This document shows positions 12,401-25,742 of a stretch of DNA of 64,000 nucleotides, piece after piece. Source of the stretch: Thamnaconus septentrionalis (taxonomy: Eukaryota > Chordata > Actinopteri > Tetraodontiformes > Monacanthidae). The position numbers and the translations under genes were made by a program. Numbering within the stretch: position 1 is the stretch's first letter; each line of letters opens with the position of its first letter. The notes under the pieces were generated by a model. That model worked only from the letters and a program-made list of their open reading frames with translations, ran no database searches and had not been told where the DNA came from. The stretch is from positions 3,076,501 through 3,140,500 of the forward strand of contig CM020520.1 in NCBI GenBank assembly GCA_009823395.1. The letters are read 5' to 3'.

Positions 12401-15400
12401 AGAGAGAAGGGGAGGTATTGAACACCCAATAAGGACAGACTGCGAGACTCAAGACCCATTTCTTTGTTTTTTGTTTTGTTTTCAGGTGCATGATGGTAAC
12501 AGCAGCGCTGCTCCAGAGCTGGCCAGGTTGTGTGGCACTCAGCAGCCCGGCATCATCAACTCAACTGGTCACGAGCTCTTTGTCAAGCTCCGTACGGACA
12601 GTAGCGTCGCTGCAGGGGGATTCCTGGCGTCCTACACCTCCAGTATGACGACACATTGTTGAACTATGATACCATACTGTAAAAACAGGCCATGACAATA
12701 ACCAGTAAACTGTGTGCAGGGATTGAAGTTAGTTATCTTTTTTCTCCAGTTTTTGATTCAAACCTAATTCACCTTTCCTTCCTTTTTTTTCTTTTTTATT
12801 TGAATGCTGTTTATTTCCCGCCAGACTGCCGTGACGTGCTGATCACCGGCCGATACAAGGGGGTGGTGGAATCGCTGAACTTCCCCAACACTTACCCCAG
12901 CAACTCTCAATGCAGCTGGACCATCCAGAGCACCAGAGGGAACAACGTCAACTACACTTTCACCGCCTTCGACCTGGAGAGCTCATACAGCTCTTGTGGC
13001 TACGACTACGTGAAGGTACCTGTGTCAACCTCGTCAGACGCTGGCGAGCTTTAGAACTGCTGTTTGTGTATGTGGCTGCCCAACTAACAAAATGGATAAT
13101 TGCTAATAATTCTTCTTCCACCATTTGCTGCGCCAGCTCTACGATGGGCCAAATGATCAAGCACCTCTGATCGGCTCTTTCTGCGGAAGCCAGCCGCCTC
13201 CAGCCAACAGCACCACGAGCTCAGCGCTCACCCTCGTGTTCAGATCAGACTCCTCGGTCTCCAGGTCAGGATTCCAGATGATGTGGTACCAGAACGGTAA
13301 GAGGCTCTCATCAACAAGCAAATGATATGGCAGATGATAAAAAGTAAGGAAGTGAAACAGACAGTAAACCAAAAAGTAAAAAGAGTAATGAGAACACAAT
13401 GTCAGTGACTGACCCCAGGATTATTTGTGCCTGTGCAGGTTGTGGAGGGGAGCTCTCTGGACCGAGTGGCTCCTTCAACAGCCCAGACTACCCCAACAGA
13501 TACCCAGAAAACAGAGAGTGTATCTGGTATATTACCACCACGGCTGGCAGCAGCATCACCATCACCATCCTCGAGTTTGACGTCGAGTACCATCAGGATT
13601 GCAACTATGATGTGCTGGAGGTGAGCCATCGACCTGAGAGAGACTTAGATTTGATGCAGTTTCCATCCTTAAATGCCCCTGAATCCTTTCCTGCTGTTTT
13701 CCCCTCAGGTCTACGGCGGCCCGGACCTCACAGCTCCTCAGCTGGCCAAGCTGTGCACCACCACCACCACCCCCATGCAAGTCTCCAGCACCGGCAACCT
13801 GCTGACCGTGCGCTTCATGTCTGACGCTTATGTCAGCGGTCGCGGTTTCAACGCCAGCTGGACCGAAGTCCAGGGAGGTAGGCGGGCTGCAGACTGCACA
13901 CAACTCACATGCTTTTTTTGTCACTCAGTGTGATTCTTGCAAACTTCTTTGGTTCTTCCCCCTCACAGGATGTGGTGGTCCAGTCGTGGCCCACTCAGGG
14001 GAGATCCATTCCCCTTCATATCCCAACACCTATCCACACAACGTGGACTGTTCCTGGGTCATCAGTGTGGATCCAAGCCACCGGGTCTTCCTCAACTTCT
14101 CTGACCTGGATATTGAGCTGCATACGTCGTGCAACTTCGACTACGTAGCCGTGAGTTTCAGACCTTAGTCGCATTTTATTTACATCAAAGATCAGCATCC
14201 ACGCAAAGGTGGGTCTTAAAACTGAAACTGTCCCAAACTGCTGCTGTTCCTTTCCGCAGATCCATGATGGTCCAACCTCATCTTCACCTCTTCTTGACCG
14301 CGTGTGTGGCAACACTCTTCCTCGGTCAGTCACCTCCACGCAGAACACTGTGTATGTTCGCTTCAGATCGGACTCCAGTCAGAACCGCAGAGGTTTCAGT
14401 CTCCGGTTCTCAGAGGGTGAGTCAAATAAACCCTTTTTTATCCCGCCTGGCAAGTAGAATACAGTCATGACCAATTTATACAATAGTCTGTAGTGAAAAA
14501 AAATCGATAGATTTTGTGTCCCAGATGTTGCTAATTCACTAATTCAACTGTTTTCTAATGAAACAGCATGCGGGGCGACAATCCTCAGTGACGAGTTTGG
14601 TGGCGCCATCGCATCTCCAAGGTATCCGGCCTTGTACCCTGTCAATCAGAACTGCAGCTGGATCATCCGAGCCAAAGAGCCATGTGAGTTGCACCTGTCA
14701 CTGCTGTATACGTCAATATATCAAGCATGTGTAAGAATGTATTGTGTGGCTATGTTTTCTGGAGAAAACAACAGACAATGTGTGTGTTTTCCCTGGTGTT
14801 GAACCTTGGGTTTGTGTGTGTGTGTTTGTCTCTGAGAAGTCAACCATGTGACCCTCTCATTCACCGACTTTGGGTTGGAAGCCAACTATCTGAACTGCTC
14901 CCACGATGCTGTGGTGATCCGAGATGGCGACAATTACCAGGCACCTGCCGTTGGTCAGTCACAAAAAGTACACAGACGTACTGTTTGATTAAGGATCATT
15001 TTTGTGATGGCGTCACAAAGTTGTGTTTATACACATGGAAGAAGTCAGCGGTTTGTCGCCAGCTTTTCCAAAATGCAACTAAATTTTAATGCAACATTTT
15101 TCAGGCCGCTACTGTGGCACAGAATTACCTCTCCCAACAACATCCTTCAGTAACGCCCTGGTGGTCAACTTCATCTCGGACAGTTCTGTATCCAGCAAAG
15201 GCTTCAGGGCCACCTACTCAGCATCCACCTCCAGTAAGTACACGCTCGACAGTTCCAGGATGTACAGCAGTGCCAGTAGAAACTGTTGACTTTGCCCTCC
15301 AGGCTGCGGGGGAGATTTTGTGATGGAGAGCGGTGCCTTCAACAGTCCCAGCTACCCGGATCCTTATCTGCCCAATCTGGAATGTGTCTGGACCATCAGG

Positions 15401-18400
15401 AGCTCACCTGGGAATCGCCTGCAGCTCTCGTTCATGTAAGTCGGGTGAATCTCTCAGTCTCAATAAATCCCAATCAATGGCTGCATCCTGGTCACTGCAG
15501 AGGATAGTAGAACTTTTAAAGGAAAAGTGCAAAGCCAGCAGATATCTGTCTTTTATTTTATTTTTTGTTATGTATTTTTTTGGATTAGTACATATTAAAT
15601 TCTTGAATTTCTATTATTTTTGTGGTTTTCTTAGTGACTTCCACCTGCAGGGTGGCTCCGGCTGTCAGAATGACTATGTGGAGATCAGAGAGGGCAACTC
15701 CACGGGGCATCTGGTTGGTTGTTTCTCTGGAAACGACCTGCCCTCTAACTACACCTCTGTGATTGGACACATCCTGTGGATTAAGTTTGCTTCAGATGCA
15801 TCAATTAGCGGCGCCGGATTCAGAGCCGCCTTTTCCCACCGTGAGTTTCTGTAAATGGTCACACTGTGGCGCTGTGTGTTACATGATTTAAATGCGCTAG
15901 TTTTTGTCGATGTAAGGCCTGGGAATGATTGTTACCGCAACAATTGACCTCACTTTATCTGCTTCCTGTTCTTGGTTGTCTCACCAGTGTATGGAAATGA
16001 CTTGGAAGGAGAATTTGGACAGGTTGCATCGCCGCTTTATCCCAGAACGTATCCCAACAACGCCAACTACCGCTGGACTATCACAGTGGCGGCAAACAGT
16101 TTAATTGAGATCCGCTTTCTGGAAATGGATATTGAAGATGCCACTGATTGCTACTACGACCACCTCAAAGTAAGCCCACTTGAACTGTGACATTATATAG
16201 TAATAGATCAGCTGATTAATTACTCTGCTCCAACCATTTCCCTGTTATTTTTCTTTCACCAGATATTCGACGGCCCCACTGTCTATTACTACCCCATTGG
16301 CACGTTCTGTGGATTGAGATTACCACCTCCGGTCAGAAGCTCTGGAAGCACCGTCACCCTGCAGTTCCAGTCCGATTCAGTTGTAGGAGGAAAGGGCTTC
16401 CTCATCGAGTGGACTGCCATCCAGGACTCAGGGCCACCGCCCACGATCCCACCGGGTTCGACAAAACAGCCCATTTATTCCTTCTGCATACATGACGCAA
16501 TACTTATTTGCAAAGTAATATTTATCAAAGTCATTGAGGCTTGTAATTGTACATAATTATTATTTATATGGAGCAACAGCATAAATATACAGATATGCAA
16601 CTCTTTTGACTTTTGGTGGAATGTAAAAAAATGAAACTTATTTAATTTCTCTCCTTGTTCTCTGTGTTCATCAGGTTCGTGTGGTGGGATGCTGATGACC
16701 AGCGAGACCCCTGGCTTCCTCTTCTCACCCGATTGGCCCGAAAACTACCCCTTGAACCAGGAGTGCACCTGGTTGATCCGTTCTCCGGACTCAACTGTGG
16801 AGCTCAACCTCTTGTCCTTGGACATTGAAGACTACCCCATGTGCTCCTTTGACAGCCTGGTCATCAGAGACGGTGAGCCTTTTAACGGAGCAGCACAGTG
16901 CAGGTGTGTTGCTTCTGCAGCGCAGCTCCTCATCTTTCTCCGTGTTTCTGTGTCTGTGCATGTGTGTGCTCAGGTGCAAGCAGTCTGTCCCCCATCTTGG
17001 CCACCTTATGCGGCCATGACCTGCCAGGCTCCATCCACTCCACAGGAGACTCCATGTACATTCATTTCACCTCAGACAGCAGCGTCAGTGGACGAGGCTT
17101 TAACGCCTCCTACTCCAGAGGTTAAAACCATCAGTTTTATGTGTTTCCTTCATTCATTCATTCATTCATTCATTCATTCATTCGTTTATACGGCACTTCT
17201 TCATTGTTCTAAATTTTTAATTGATAATGGTGTTGGTTCTGTCGTCCTCTCCAGGTTGTGGAGGCCTCCTGCACACAAACCGCGGCGTGCTGAGCAGCCC
17301 CCGCTACCCTCAGAACTACCTGCCAGCTCAGAACTGCGCCTGGCACGTGATGGTGACCCCTGGCTTCAGGGTCTCTCTCACCTTTCAGAGCCCCTTCCAG
17401 GTCCAAGGCTACGGCACCCACTGCAGCACTGGAGACTACCTGGAGGTACGGTGTCTCAGATTTAGTGGCATCTAGTGGGGAGACAGCATACTGCAGAACA
17501 TTCCAGTGCCAGTGTATTCATCATGTGTAACAATCCAAAACAGTAAAGCTGGTTCATGTTTGTAAATGGTAAATTTCAGAAATAGTTTAAAAGGTGAAAT
17601 TCCGTCAGGGTTTTGGGATATTTGATTTTCTATTATGCTATTATTCTATTGATTGCTCAAACAGATGATCCCTATATGTTGACTTCCGGCTGTGTGTGTC
17701 CCACTGCTATGTGCAGGTCAGGAATGGCCCGGATAGTTCCGCCCACTGCTGGGAGAACGCCTCTGCGGCGCAACTCCACCAAATCCCCTCCAAACTACAG
17801 ACAATCACCTCTTCATTTCATTCGTGTCGGATGCCTCCATTGAAGGCAGCGGCTTCAAGCTGGTGTTCGAAGCCCACAGCCAGGGTACGGCCACCGCTTT
17901 ATTTGCAGCTTCCATTGATTTGTTCCTTCATTCTCATCCATAATGTGTTGTCTTGCAGCCTGTGGAGGAGTGATCGAGCTGAATGACGGCGACCCTCCAG
18001 GCTACATCACTTCACCCAACTACCCTCAGAACTACCCGCAGAACATCGACTGCTTCTGGGTGATATCGGTGCCCAACGGAGAAGCAGTGAAAATTGATTT
18101 TGAGGATGAATTCTACATTGAGCCGTCTGACAAGTACAGCTGCTTCTTGCTTGCTTTGGGTCTCCAATCACTGTTGGGTCTTCAAATGATAATGTTTGTC
18201 CTGTACTTGTCGTCCTCAGCTGTCTTCACGACTACCTGGAGCTGCACGATGGCTCCAACCTGAACGCCGAGCTCATCTCCAGGCTCTGCGGCAACACCCG
18301 GCCATCCACCCAGGTCTCCACAGGCTCCTTCTTGCTGCTCAGGTTTCGCACTGACACAAGTGTCACGCACAAAGGCTTCAAAGCCAAATACTCCATCGGT

Positions 18401-21400
18401 AAGTCAGTCGCGTGTTCCAAAGAACGGCAGATCCACCCGGTGAATCAGAACGACTCTCATGAAGCATGGCGTGTTTATCGCAGCAACTTGTGGAGGCACC
18501 TACATCGGCCAGAGTGGGGCGCTCCACAGCCCCGGCTTCCCAGGGTCCAACTACCCCGACAGCTCCAGCTGTGAGTGGTACCTGGAGGGACCCACGGGCC
18601 ACTATCTCACTCTGACCTTCGGCAACTTTAGCCTTCAGTCTTCGGCAGACTGTTCTGCAGACTATGTGGAGATCAGAGATTACAATGCCTCAGGTAAACA
18701 TAAAAAATAACAGGAAAATCAGCTGAGCTTTTTGTCAACTATATAAAACATGAGAAAGCACTTACACAGCAACCACCAACTTATTTGTCACAATAAATGT
18801 CATGCCACTGACTCAAACCTCTCGTGTCCTGCTGGACTCAGGGCGCCTGTTGGGTCGTCACTGTGGCAGCACACTTCCTGCTCCGCTGGAGACGTCAGAC
18901 AGTTTTACTTACGTCCGCTTTGTCAGCGACGCCAGTGGAAACTCTGCAGGATTCAGTCTGTCATTTGAGGCCAGCGTGGAAGGTACAGTCACACTTTTCT
19001 TTTCTCTTTTCCCTCCATCTGAAACATCAACCTTGCACACACTACTCCAAGAAGGCTCCATGTTGTTACTCCGGAAAATGGCTTTAAAGTGCGACTGAAG
19101 TGCGAACGTCTGCCTCCTCTTTGCTGCAGCCTGCGGAGGAGAGCTGAACGCTCCCTCTGGAACAATTTCTTCGCCCAACTACCCCAACTTGTACCCGCAC
19201 AGCCGGGTGTGTCGCTGGGAGATCGTTGTGCCCGCTGGTCGGCGGGTGACGCTCACCATCAATGACCTGCGGCTGGAGGACACGGCGGCTTGCTCGTTCG
19301 ATTACGTCGAGGTAAAAACTGCCCTCTCACTTTTTTTCCCCCAGCATATTGAATTCAACAATTTAACATTTTTTAAACTTGATTTGTGTTGTGTTGACAG
19401 ATTTATAAGAATTATTTAAGATCACCTAATTCAGATATGAAGCTCAATTAAACTTCTTGTGTCATCCAGATCCTCAACGGCTTGACACCTGGTGCCCCGC
19501 GCCTTGAGAGATTCTGTGGCACCGTGCCTGCAGGCACGCACGTGCGCTCATCTGGAAGAAGCATGGTTGTTGTCTTCAGTACTGACGCCTCCGTATCCAA
19601 CGGAGGATTCACGGCCTCCTACTCATCTGATGAGGCTGCAGGTCAGATGTTTCCTTGATCGCATGGAAGGAGTTTATTTTTCCTTCCCCTCTTAAACCTT
19701 TTTGCATCTGTCCCTTGGTGTCAGAGTGTGGAGGAATCCTGAGCGACTCGGCTGGTGGGAACTTCACCTCCCCCGGGTACCTTGTGTCCAACTACAGCGG
19801 CAATCTCAACTGCGAATGGCTGATCCAGAATCCGCAGCATGTCAATTCCTCCATTGTGGTGATGATCGAGGACCTGCATGTGCAGAGCCACCAAACCTGC
19901 TCCTTGGACTACCTCCAGTTCCGCCTAGGTGAGGTTCACAGAGAGAATTGCAACAGGTGTTCTCAGAAGTAGCAGTGATATGGGGGGAAAAGACTGACCT
20001 CTCCTTCCTGCAGGCGACTCAGATGGAGAGCTGCTGGCCAAATTCTGCGGACAGACCGTCCCGACACTTCCAATTGTGGTCTTCACGCCCGAACTTTGGG
20101 TCCATTTCCAGACTGACTCCTCTGGGGGAGACTTGGGCTTCAGGGCAAAGTACATGTTCTCCGGTAAGGCACACAAGCTTAGTTGTGGCAGTGCCGAGCT
20201 AAGACAAGAGTCACAAGCTTCATAATGTGGTCTTTTGTCATCCTTGATGCTTGGCAGAGTGTGGAGGCCTGCAGACGGGTGAGGGAGGCGCCTTATCCAG
20301 TCCTAACTACCCAGACGCCTACCCCAGTCCCAGTCGCTGTGCTTGGCTGCTGGAGGCTCCAGCCGGTCACACTATCACGGTTTGTTTGCTTCTTTAATGA
20401 GTCAGAAACAGTCGTGGCACCGTCTCCTCAAAAAAAAGCCTCCATCCACCTGCAGTTCACCTGTTCTGCCAGCAGAGGTCACTGTTAAAAAGGACCTTTT
20501 GTGTTTCTTACTGCAGCTCACCTTCAGCTTCTTCAACCTGGAGCCTCACTCTCAGTGCAGCTGGGACTCCCTCACCATCTTCAATGGAGGCTCCCCAGGC
20601 TCCCCCATCATTGGCCAGTACTGTGGCACCACCTCCCCCGGCACCATCCAATCAGGGTCCAACAAGCTGGCCATCGTTTTCCTGGCCGATCACAGCGTCT
20701 CCAAAGGAGGCTTCCTCGCCACTTGGTCGTCCGACTCCTCCGGTAGGTTGACACAAGCTCAATGAACGTCCTTTTTGCTGTGACAGAAATAATTATTAAC
20801 ATTCGCCATATTGTTTCTGCAGGCTGCGGAGGGGTTCTCCACTCAGATTACGGCATCATCAAGTCTCCAAACTTTCCTCAGAACTTCCCAGCCAATGTGG
20901 AGTGTTCCTGGAGGATTATTGCCCATGAAGGATACCACCTGGAGATGAGCTACGACAGTAACTTCCAGATTCCAGACAGCAGTGGGTCCTGCCTCAACAG
21001 CTACGTCAAGGTATCAGAGGCGGGACCATCACAGAAGCAAGACGTCCTCAAAAATCTGAAAAACCCAAGCCTCCTCTGCAAAAACCTGCTGGACTAAACA
21101 TTTTGTGTGTTTTTCATGTCTTCTGCCAGGTGTGGTCTGGTCACGGACAACATGCAGAGGACCTGCTGTCGACAGGCTGCGGCTCGGCCGCCCCCAGTCC
21201 CATCGTTGCTCCCTATAACATCATCAGCAGCAGGTTTCAGAGCAGCGGAGCCCCTGGAGCAGGGTTCATGGCGTACTTCAGCTCCAGTAAGAACGAGCCC
21301 GTGCGAGCACATGAGAAAGCAGAATACATCTTATCAACTATTCCCAGCGAAAACTTTGCTGATCTTGATGCAATGTGTTCGTCAGGCTGCGGTGCAAACT

Positions 21401-24400
21401 TTACAGCCCCCAGCGGCCGCGTGGTTTCTCCAAACTACCCCGCCGACTATCCTCACTTCTCCAACTGCAACTACACCATCCGTGCTGTGCAGGCTGTGCT
21501 CGTCCTCACGTTCAAGACCTTTCAAGTCGAGGGTACGTGGAAGTATCGCACACACAAACAAGAACGCCCATATGATTACATCTGAAAGTTAAAATATAGA
21601 CAAACTTCATATCGTTGGTTGTATAAGTTCATTTTTTTTCTGCGGTGCAGCCCACTCCAACTGTCAGTATGACGGCTTGAAGATATACAACCTGGCGACT
21701 GGCGGCTCAGCATTTGCCACCCTGTGTGGTTCCACCATTCCTGGACCCTTCTCGGCCTTTGGCTCCGTGCTGCTCAACTTCTACTCTGACTCTGTGATCA
21801 GCAGCAGCGGCTTCATGGCCGAGTACAAGACCTACCGTGAGTCAACAAACAGAAGAACGCGAAGAGGAGGGTCAGGGTTCAGGTTAGGTTCATAAAAAGC
21901 GAGGTCAGGAGAAAATGAGTGTGTGTGTTTGTGTTTATTTTTTGCAGCATGCGGCGGCACCTTCAACAGCACGATGGGCACCGTCAGCAGCCCTGCGCTG
22001 TCCCTGGTCGACTACCACCACAACATCAACTGCACCTACCACATCGTGGTCTCAGCCAACACAATCATCAAACTCAGGTCAGTCAGACTCGACTGCGCTG
22101 AGTCTGTTTAACTGCACGACTGCGACGCTGTGGTTGCATTGCTGCGTATGTGACTATTCCAACTTTTCCTCTCTCCACAGATTCAACACCTTCCACCTGG
22201 AGGCGTCTTCCTCCTGTCGCTCTGACTACGTGGCCGTTCACGACGGAGGGGACTCTTTGGCGCCCCTGCTGGGGAAGTTCTGCGGTCGGGTGCTGCCGCC
22301 CAACCTGCTCTCGTCGTCCAATCAACTCTTCCTGGTCTTCAAGACAGACTACTCTGTGAGCGGGGTCGGCTGGAGGGCCACCTACGAGGAGACACTCGGT
22401 TGGTCCTGCACATGAGATTTACGCCACCCTAATGTCATGATGGCAAAGACAAGATCATCAGCTAAAAAATAATTGTTCTCGCTTAGTTGTTTCAATTGAT
22501 CCACATTTCTCTGCAGGGTTTTGTGGCACTTTTGCAGGAGCGGTGAAGTGAATCAGTCTCTCTGTGTTTCTCGCAGGTCCTGATCAAGGCTGCGGTGGCT
22601 ACCTGTCCATGCCGATGGGCATGTTTGGCACCCCCGATCCAAACCTGGACGGGCGCTACGAACCCTGGATGGACTGCGTGTGGACCATAGAGATGCCGGT
22701 CAACAGGGCCATCAACCTGACCTTCAACTCCTTCGACGTCGAGGACTCCTACTCCTGCAGCTACGACTATGTTCAAGTAACACAACACACCTGAGGCTCT
22801 TTCAAGTCAAGTTTTTTGCAGCTGAATTGAAGTTTTATCATGGCTGGGTTTTCTAAATGAAAGAGTTGCCTTGAGGATGAGGAAACAGACTGAAGAGCGG
22901 CCGTGTGTGAACATGCTCATGTGTGTCTCTGCTCAGGTGTACGACGGCGACAGCGTTCACTTCCCTCTCGTCGGAACCTTTTGCGGAACTTCCATCCCGT
23001 CCTTCTTCTTATCCAGCGGAAACCTCCTCACCGTCCGCTTCATCTCGGACGGCTCAGTGCAAAAGGCAGGGTTCAACGCCACCTACAGGGCGATGCCATG
23101 TAAGACACTGAACTGACTTGCATGATGTCTAATTATTCTCAAAGCGATAAAAAGTAATTTGGATGGTGAACATTAAAAACAATAGATATATTAAAAAATA
23201 ATGATTTATTCGTTGCCCACACGTTCCTGACCCAGCGCTCTGAATGTTCTTCCCTCAGTGCTCTGCGGCGGGACTCTGAATGCCACCACCAGCGTGCAGA
23301 ACTTGACCTCGCCTTCCTTCCCCGGCACCTACCCCGAGTTCACTTCCTGCCGCTGGATCCTGGACGCCCCCCCGCAGGAGACCATCCAGGTGTCCGTTCA
23401 CACCTTTGCCCTGGACCCCAGCCAGAGCTGCACCACAAACTACCTGGAGATCAACGACTGGCCTGTGGTGAGTTTCGGAGCCGAATGGACCGAGAAAACA
23501 CACTTGGAGAAAATAGTTTTGCTGATGCAGGTCATTTTTTCTCTTTGCAGGGAGACTTCGGCCAGTCTCATAAATACTGCCCATCAGATGACCATCCGCT
23601 TGACTTCTACAGCTACGGCAGGACGGTCCTGGTGCACTTCAAATCGGACGCCTTCATAGCAGGAAATGGTGTGAACATCACATTTAAAATTGCCGGTAAG
23701 TTTCACTTCCTTTCTGAACCAAAGGGGGTGTAGCTTTGCACTGTCCTGAGCCCCTTTACAGGGAAAACTGGCACTGTCATGTTTTCATTCAGTTGAAATC
23801 AAGAAGAGGTACAACAAGTAATAATCACAACTAAGTAAATCCAAAAACAAAAGTGCCTATCAGTAATTTTTTGACTCAGCAGTCTGATTATTATTTTATT
23901 TTCCTCAGACTGTAGCAGAACATATGAACAGGAGTTTGGTTACCTGAAGAGTCCTGGCTGGCCTGACATCTACCCTGAAAACATAGAGTGCACCACCGTC
24001 CTCAAGGCACCACAGAACCACTCCATCTCCCTGTTCTTTGATGCCTTTGATGTGGAGAGCCACTCCAGCTGTCAGTATGACTACCTAGAGGTAAAATCAT
24101 TTTGCACACAGATGCCAGTACGACTCCTCCTGAGGTTCTGACGAGCAGCCGCTCTGCTGACTGGAGTATGGATGATCACAGCGCCATCTGTCTGCCGTTT
24201 CTCAGATCCGTAACGGCAGCACGGCCAACTCTCCGCTCATCGACCGCTTGTGTGGCGGCATCCTGCCCAACCCCATCTTCCCGGCTTCCAACCAGCTCTA
24301 CTTGCGCTTCAAGAGCGACTTCTCCAACGCTCGAGACGGCTTCGAGGCCACGTGGACGTCGTCCCCTCAAGGTCCAAGCACATTGCTCTTTTCAGGATGA

Positions 24401-25035
24401 TGAAGATTTGCTTGAACAGTGAACACAATCTATGACAGAACTGTGCAAAACTGAAGGCTTCTTGCTCAGGTGATTTCAGATGGTGCGGTGAAAATGATAA
24501 AATAAACAATTTTAAATGTCAATGTGTTTCGTTGCTAGGTTGTGGTGGCACCCTTGTTGGAGACCATGGCTCCTTTACAAGTCCCAACTATCCAGACACC
24601 TACAGTAACAACACCCACTGTGAGTGGCTCATCAGGGCACCCAGAGGTCGTTTGGTGACGGTCACCTTCGAGCAGTTCAGTATCAGTGACCCTGGAGATT
24701 GCCAGAACAACTACCTGAAGTTGTACGACGGCCCTGATTCGTCCACACTGCCTGTCGGACCGTACTGTGGACCGGTATGTGATATTAATAACTACTACAG
24801 TAACACTCTAGCCTAGTCAGCCATTTAGGTTCAGTTTTTGGAAGATTACTTGACATGAAAATTGCATCGATAATGCAATCAGCCTAATTATCATATTCAT
24901 CTTCTCTGTTTTTTGCCTTTTATTCAGGAAACCAACATCGCACCGTTTACGGCCTCGTCCCATCAAGTCTTTGTTGAGTTTCACGCTCAGTTTGCCAGCC
25001 TGCCCTCAGGCTTCAGGCTCACTTGGAGCAGCTGA
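3474..25035 (+). CDS. cubn: Cubilin, multiligand endocytic receptor (8 EGF + 27 CUB domains)
   Basis: Peripheral-membrane receptor that with amnionless/megalin takes up intrinsic factor-B12, albumin and other ligands in absorptive epithelia. Exon 1 (ATG 3474) encodes a signal peptide ([20 protein letters not shown]) and a dibasic region; exons at about 3687-4460 match the N-terminal trimerisation segment ([22 protein letters not shown]). Eight EGF-like units follow between 4557 and 6492 (for example [40 protein letters not shown]). CUB domains begin near 6577, 8730, 9519, 10099, 10738, 11341, 12198, 12825, 13438, 13969, 14567, 15301, 15988, 16676, 17254, 17958, 18487, 19129, 19723, 20259, 20822, 21387, 21948, 22589, 23260, 23908 and 24538: 27 in all, as in human cubilin. 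The protein ends GFRLTWSS at the TGA 25033-25035, with an ATTAAA signal at 25114. Oddities: CUB1 is interrupted at 6621-8122 by a duplicated segment (see separate entry), and CUB13 lacks its first cysteine (VYGND instead of a CGG-type start). There is no transmembrane helix, as expected. Confidence 0.95.
6621..8122 (+). pseudogene. 1.5-kb degenerate copy of cubn CUB3-CUB5 region inserted in the CUB1 exon
   Basis: Bases 6622-8119 reproduce 9366-10874 nearly base for base, introns included: the GT microsatellite after the first exon, the CT-rich tract before the second acceptor, and the exon starting GVAIPP. The copy differs mainly by single-base insertions and deletions, many in homopolymers (GGG for GG, CCCC for CCC, TTTT runs), so every CUB exon in it is frameshifted. 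Its left edge abuts CUB1 coding sequence ending ACCTTCAGTTTT (6620) and its right edge resumes at CCCAACAACCCTGG (8123). Removing the insert restores one open CUB1 exon reading [18 protein letters not shown]. It therefore sits in the middle of an exon. It is either a recent non-functional duplication or, as its error pattern suggests, an assembly/gap-filling artefact. Confidence 0.85.
9366..10874 (+). repeat. Source copy of the cubn internal duplication (CUB3, CUB4, start of CUB5)
   Basis: Intact counterpart of 6622-8119. It has open reading frames for CUB3 ([19 protein letters not shown]), CUB4 ([18 protein letters not shown]) and the first part of CUB5 ([16 protein letters not shown]), with normal splice sites. 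Similarity ends inside the CUB5 exon at GACA (10874), not at an intron boundary, which argues against ordinary exon-domain duplication. Confidence 0.85.
17150..17183. repeat. (CATT)n microsatellite in a cubn intron
   Basis: Uninterrupted CATT tetranucleotide units lie between the CUB14 and CUB15 exons. It is an ordinary simple repeat. Confidence 0.9.
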
Positions 25036-25742
25036 TTTTTCTTTTCTTTCTTTCTTTTTCTTTGTTTGTTTAATCAACTTGAATCCATGTATCTACTATA
25101 TGTGTGTTGATGTATTAAATAAGTGATCCAAGACGTAAAAAAGTTGCTCTGTCTTTTTGCTGTTATTTTGCATATTGCACTTTATATACAAATTATTTTG
25201 AATACACTGACGAATTAGTTTTTAAAAGAACACAGGGTGGACGGTGGCAGGGATATTTTGAGCCTCGGGTCATATATTATAAAATGTTTTAAAGCGAGAG
25301 ATTATCCTACTCGTTCATTTTCCGCATGGGTGTGGTTCATTGCTGTTTCCACTCCAGCACAGTAGGCGGCAGTATTCCGCAGTAACGCTGGTTGCCTCCG
25401 ACTATACGGTTGGAGGCGAAGAAGAATGGCGGCATTCAGGAAGTATCCTATTATGGAATGAAAACTCTGAGACAAACTTCCGCTGTGGCAGTGGCACAAC
25501 CCAGAGGCACAGCAGCCCGACAGCAATCTATTCATATCACTTTTATAAACGGTGAGTTTATTGTCGGCGATCCACGTCAGGAGTCCAGTTTTATTTCTCG
25601 TCAGGTCTAATGTTGTCGTTCGAATTTTTTGTTTTCCGCTTTGTGTAGCGACCTCGTCGTCGGTTTATGCTGTAAAAACCTGAAAGCGAAGACTTTTAAT
25701 AACCCAAATGGTCGGTGTGTTACAGGAAAATAAACCACAAAA
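25036..25742. other. cubn 3' UTR and rsu1 upstream region
   Basis: It holds the cubn 3' UTR (ATTAAA polyadenylation signal at 25114-25119) and, from roughly 25330, GC-richer sequence that probably contains the rsu1 promoter and a 5' non-coding exon (a donor-like GTGAGT follows ATAAACG near 25551). The two genes are in tandem, with 707 bp between stop and start codons. No other coding sequence is seen. Confidence 0.5.
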
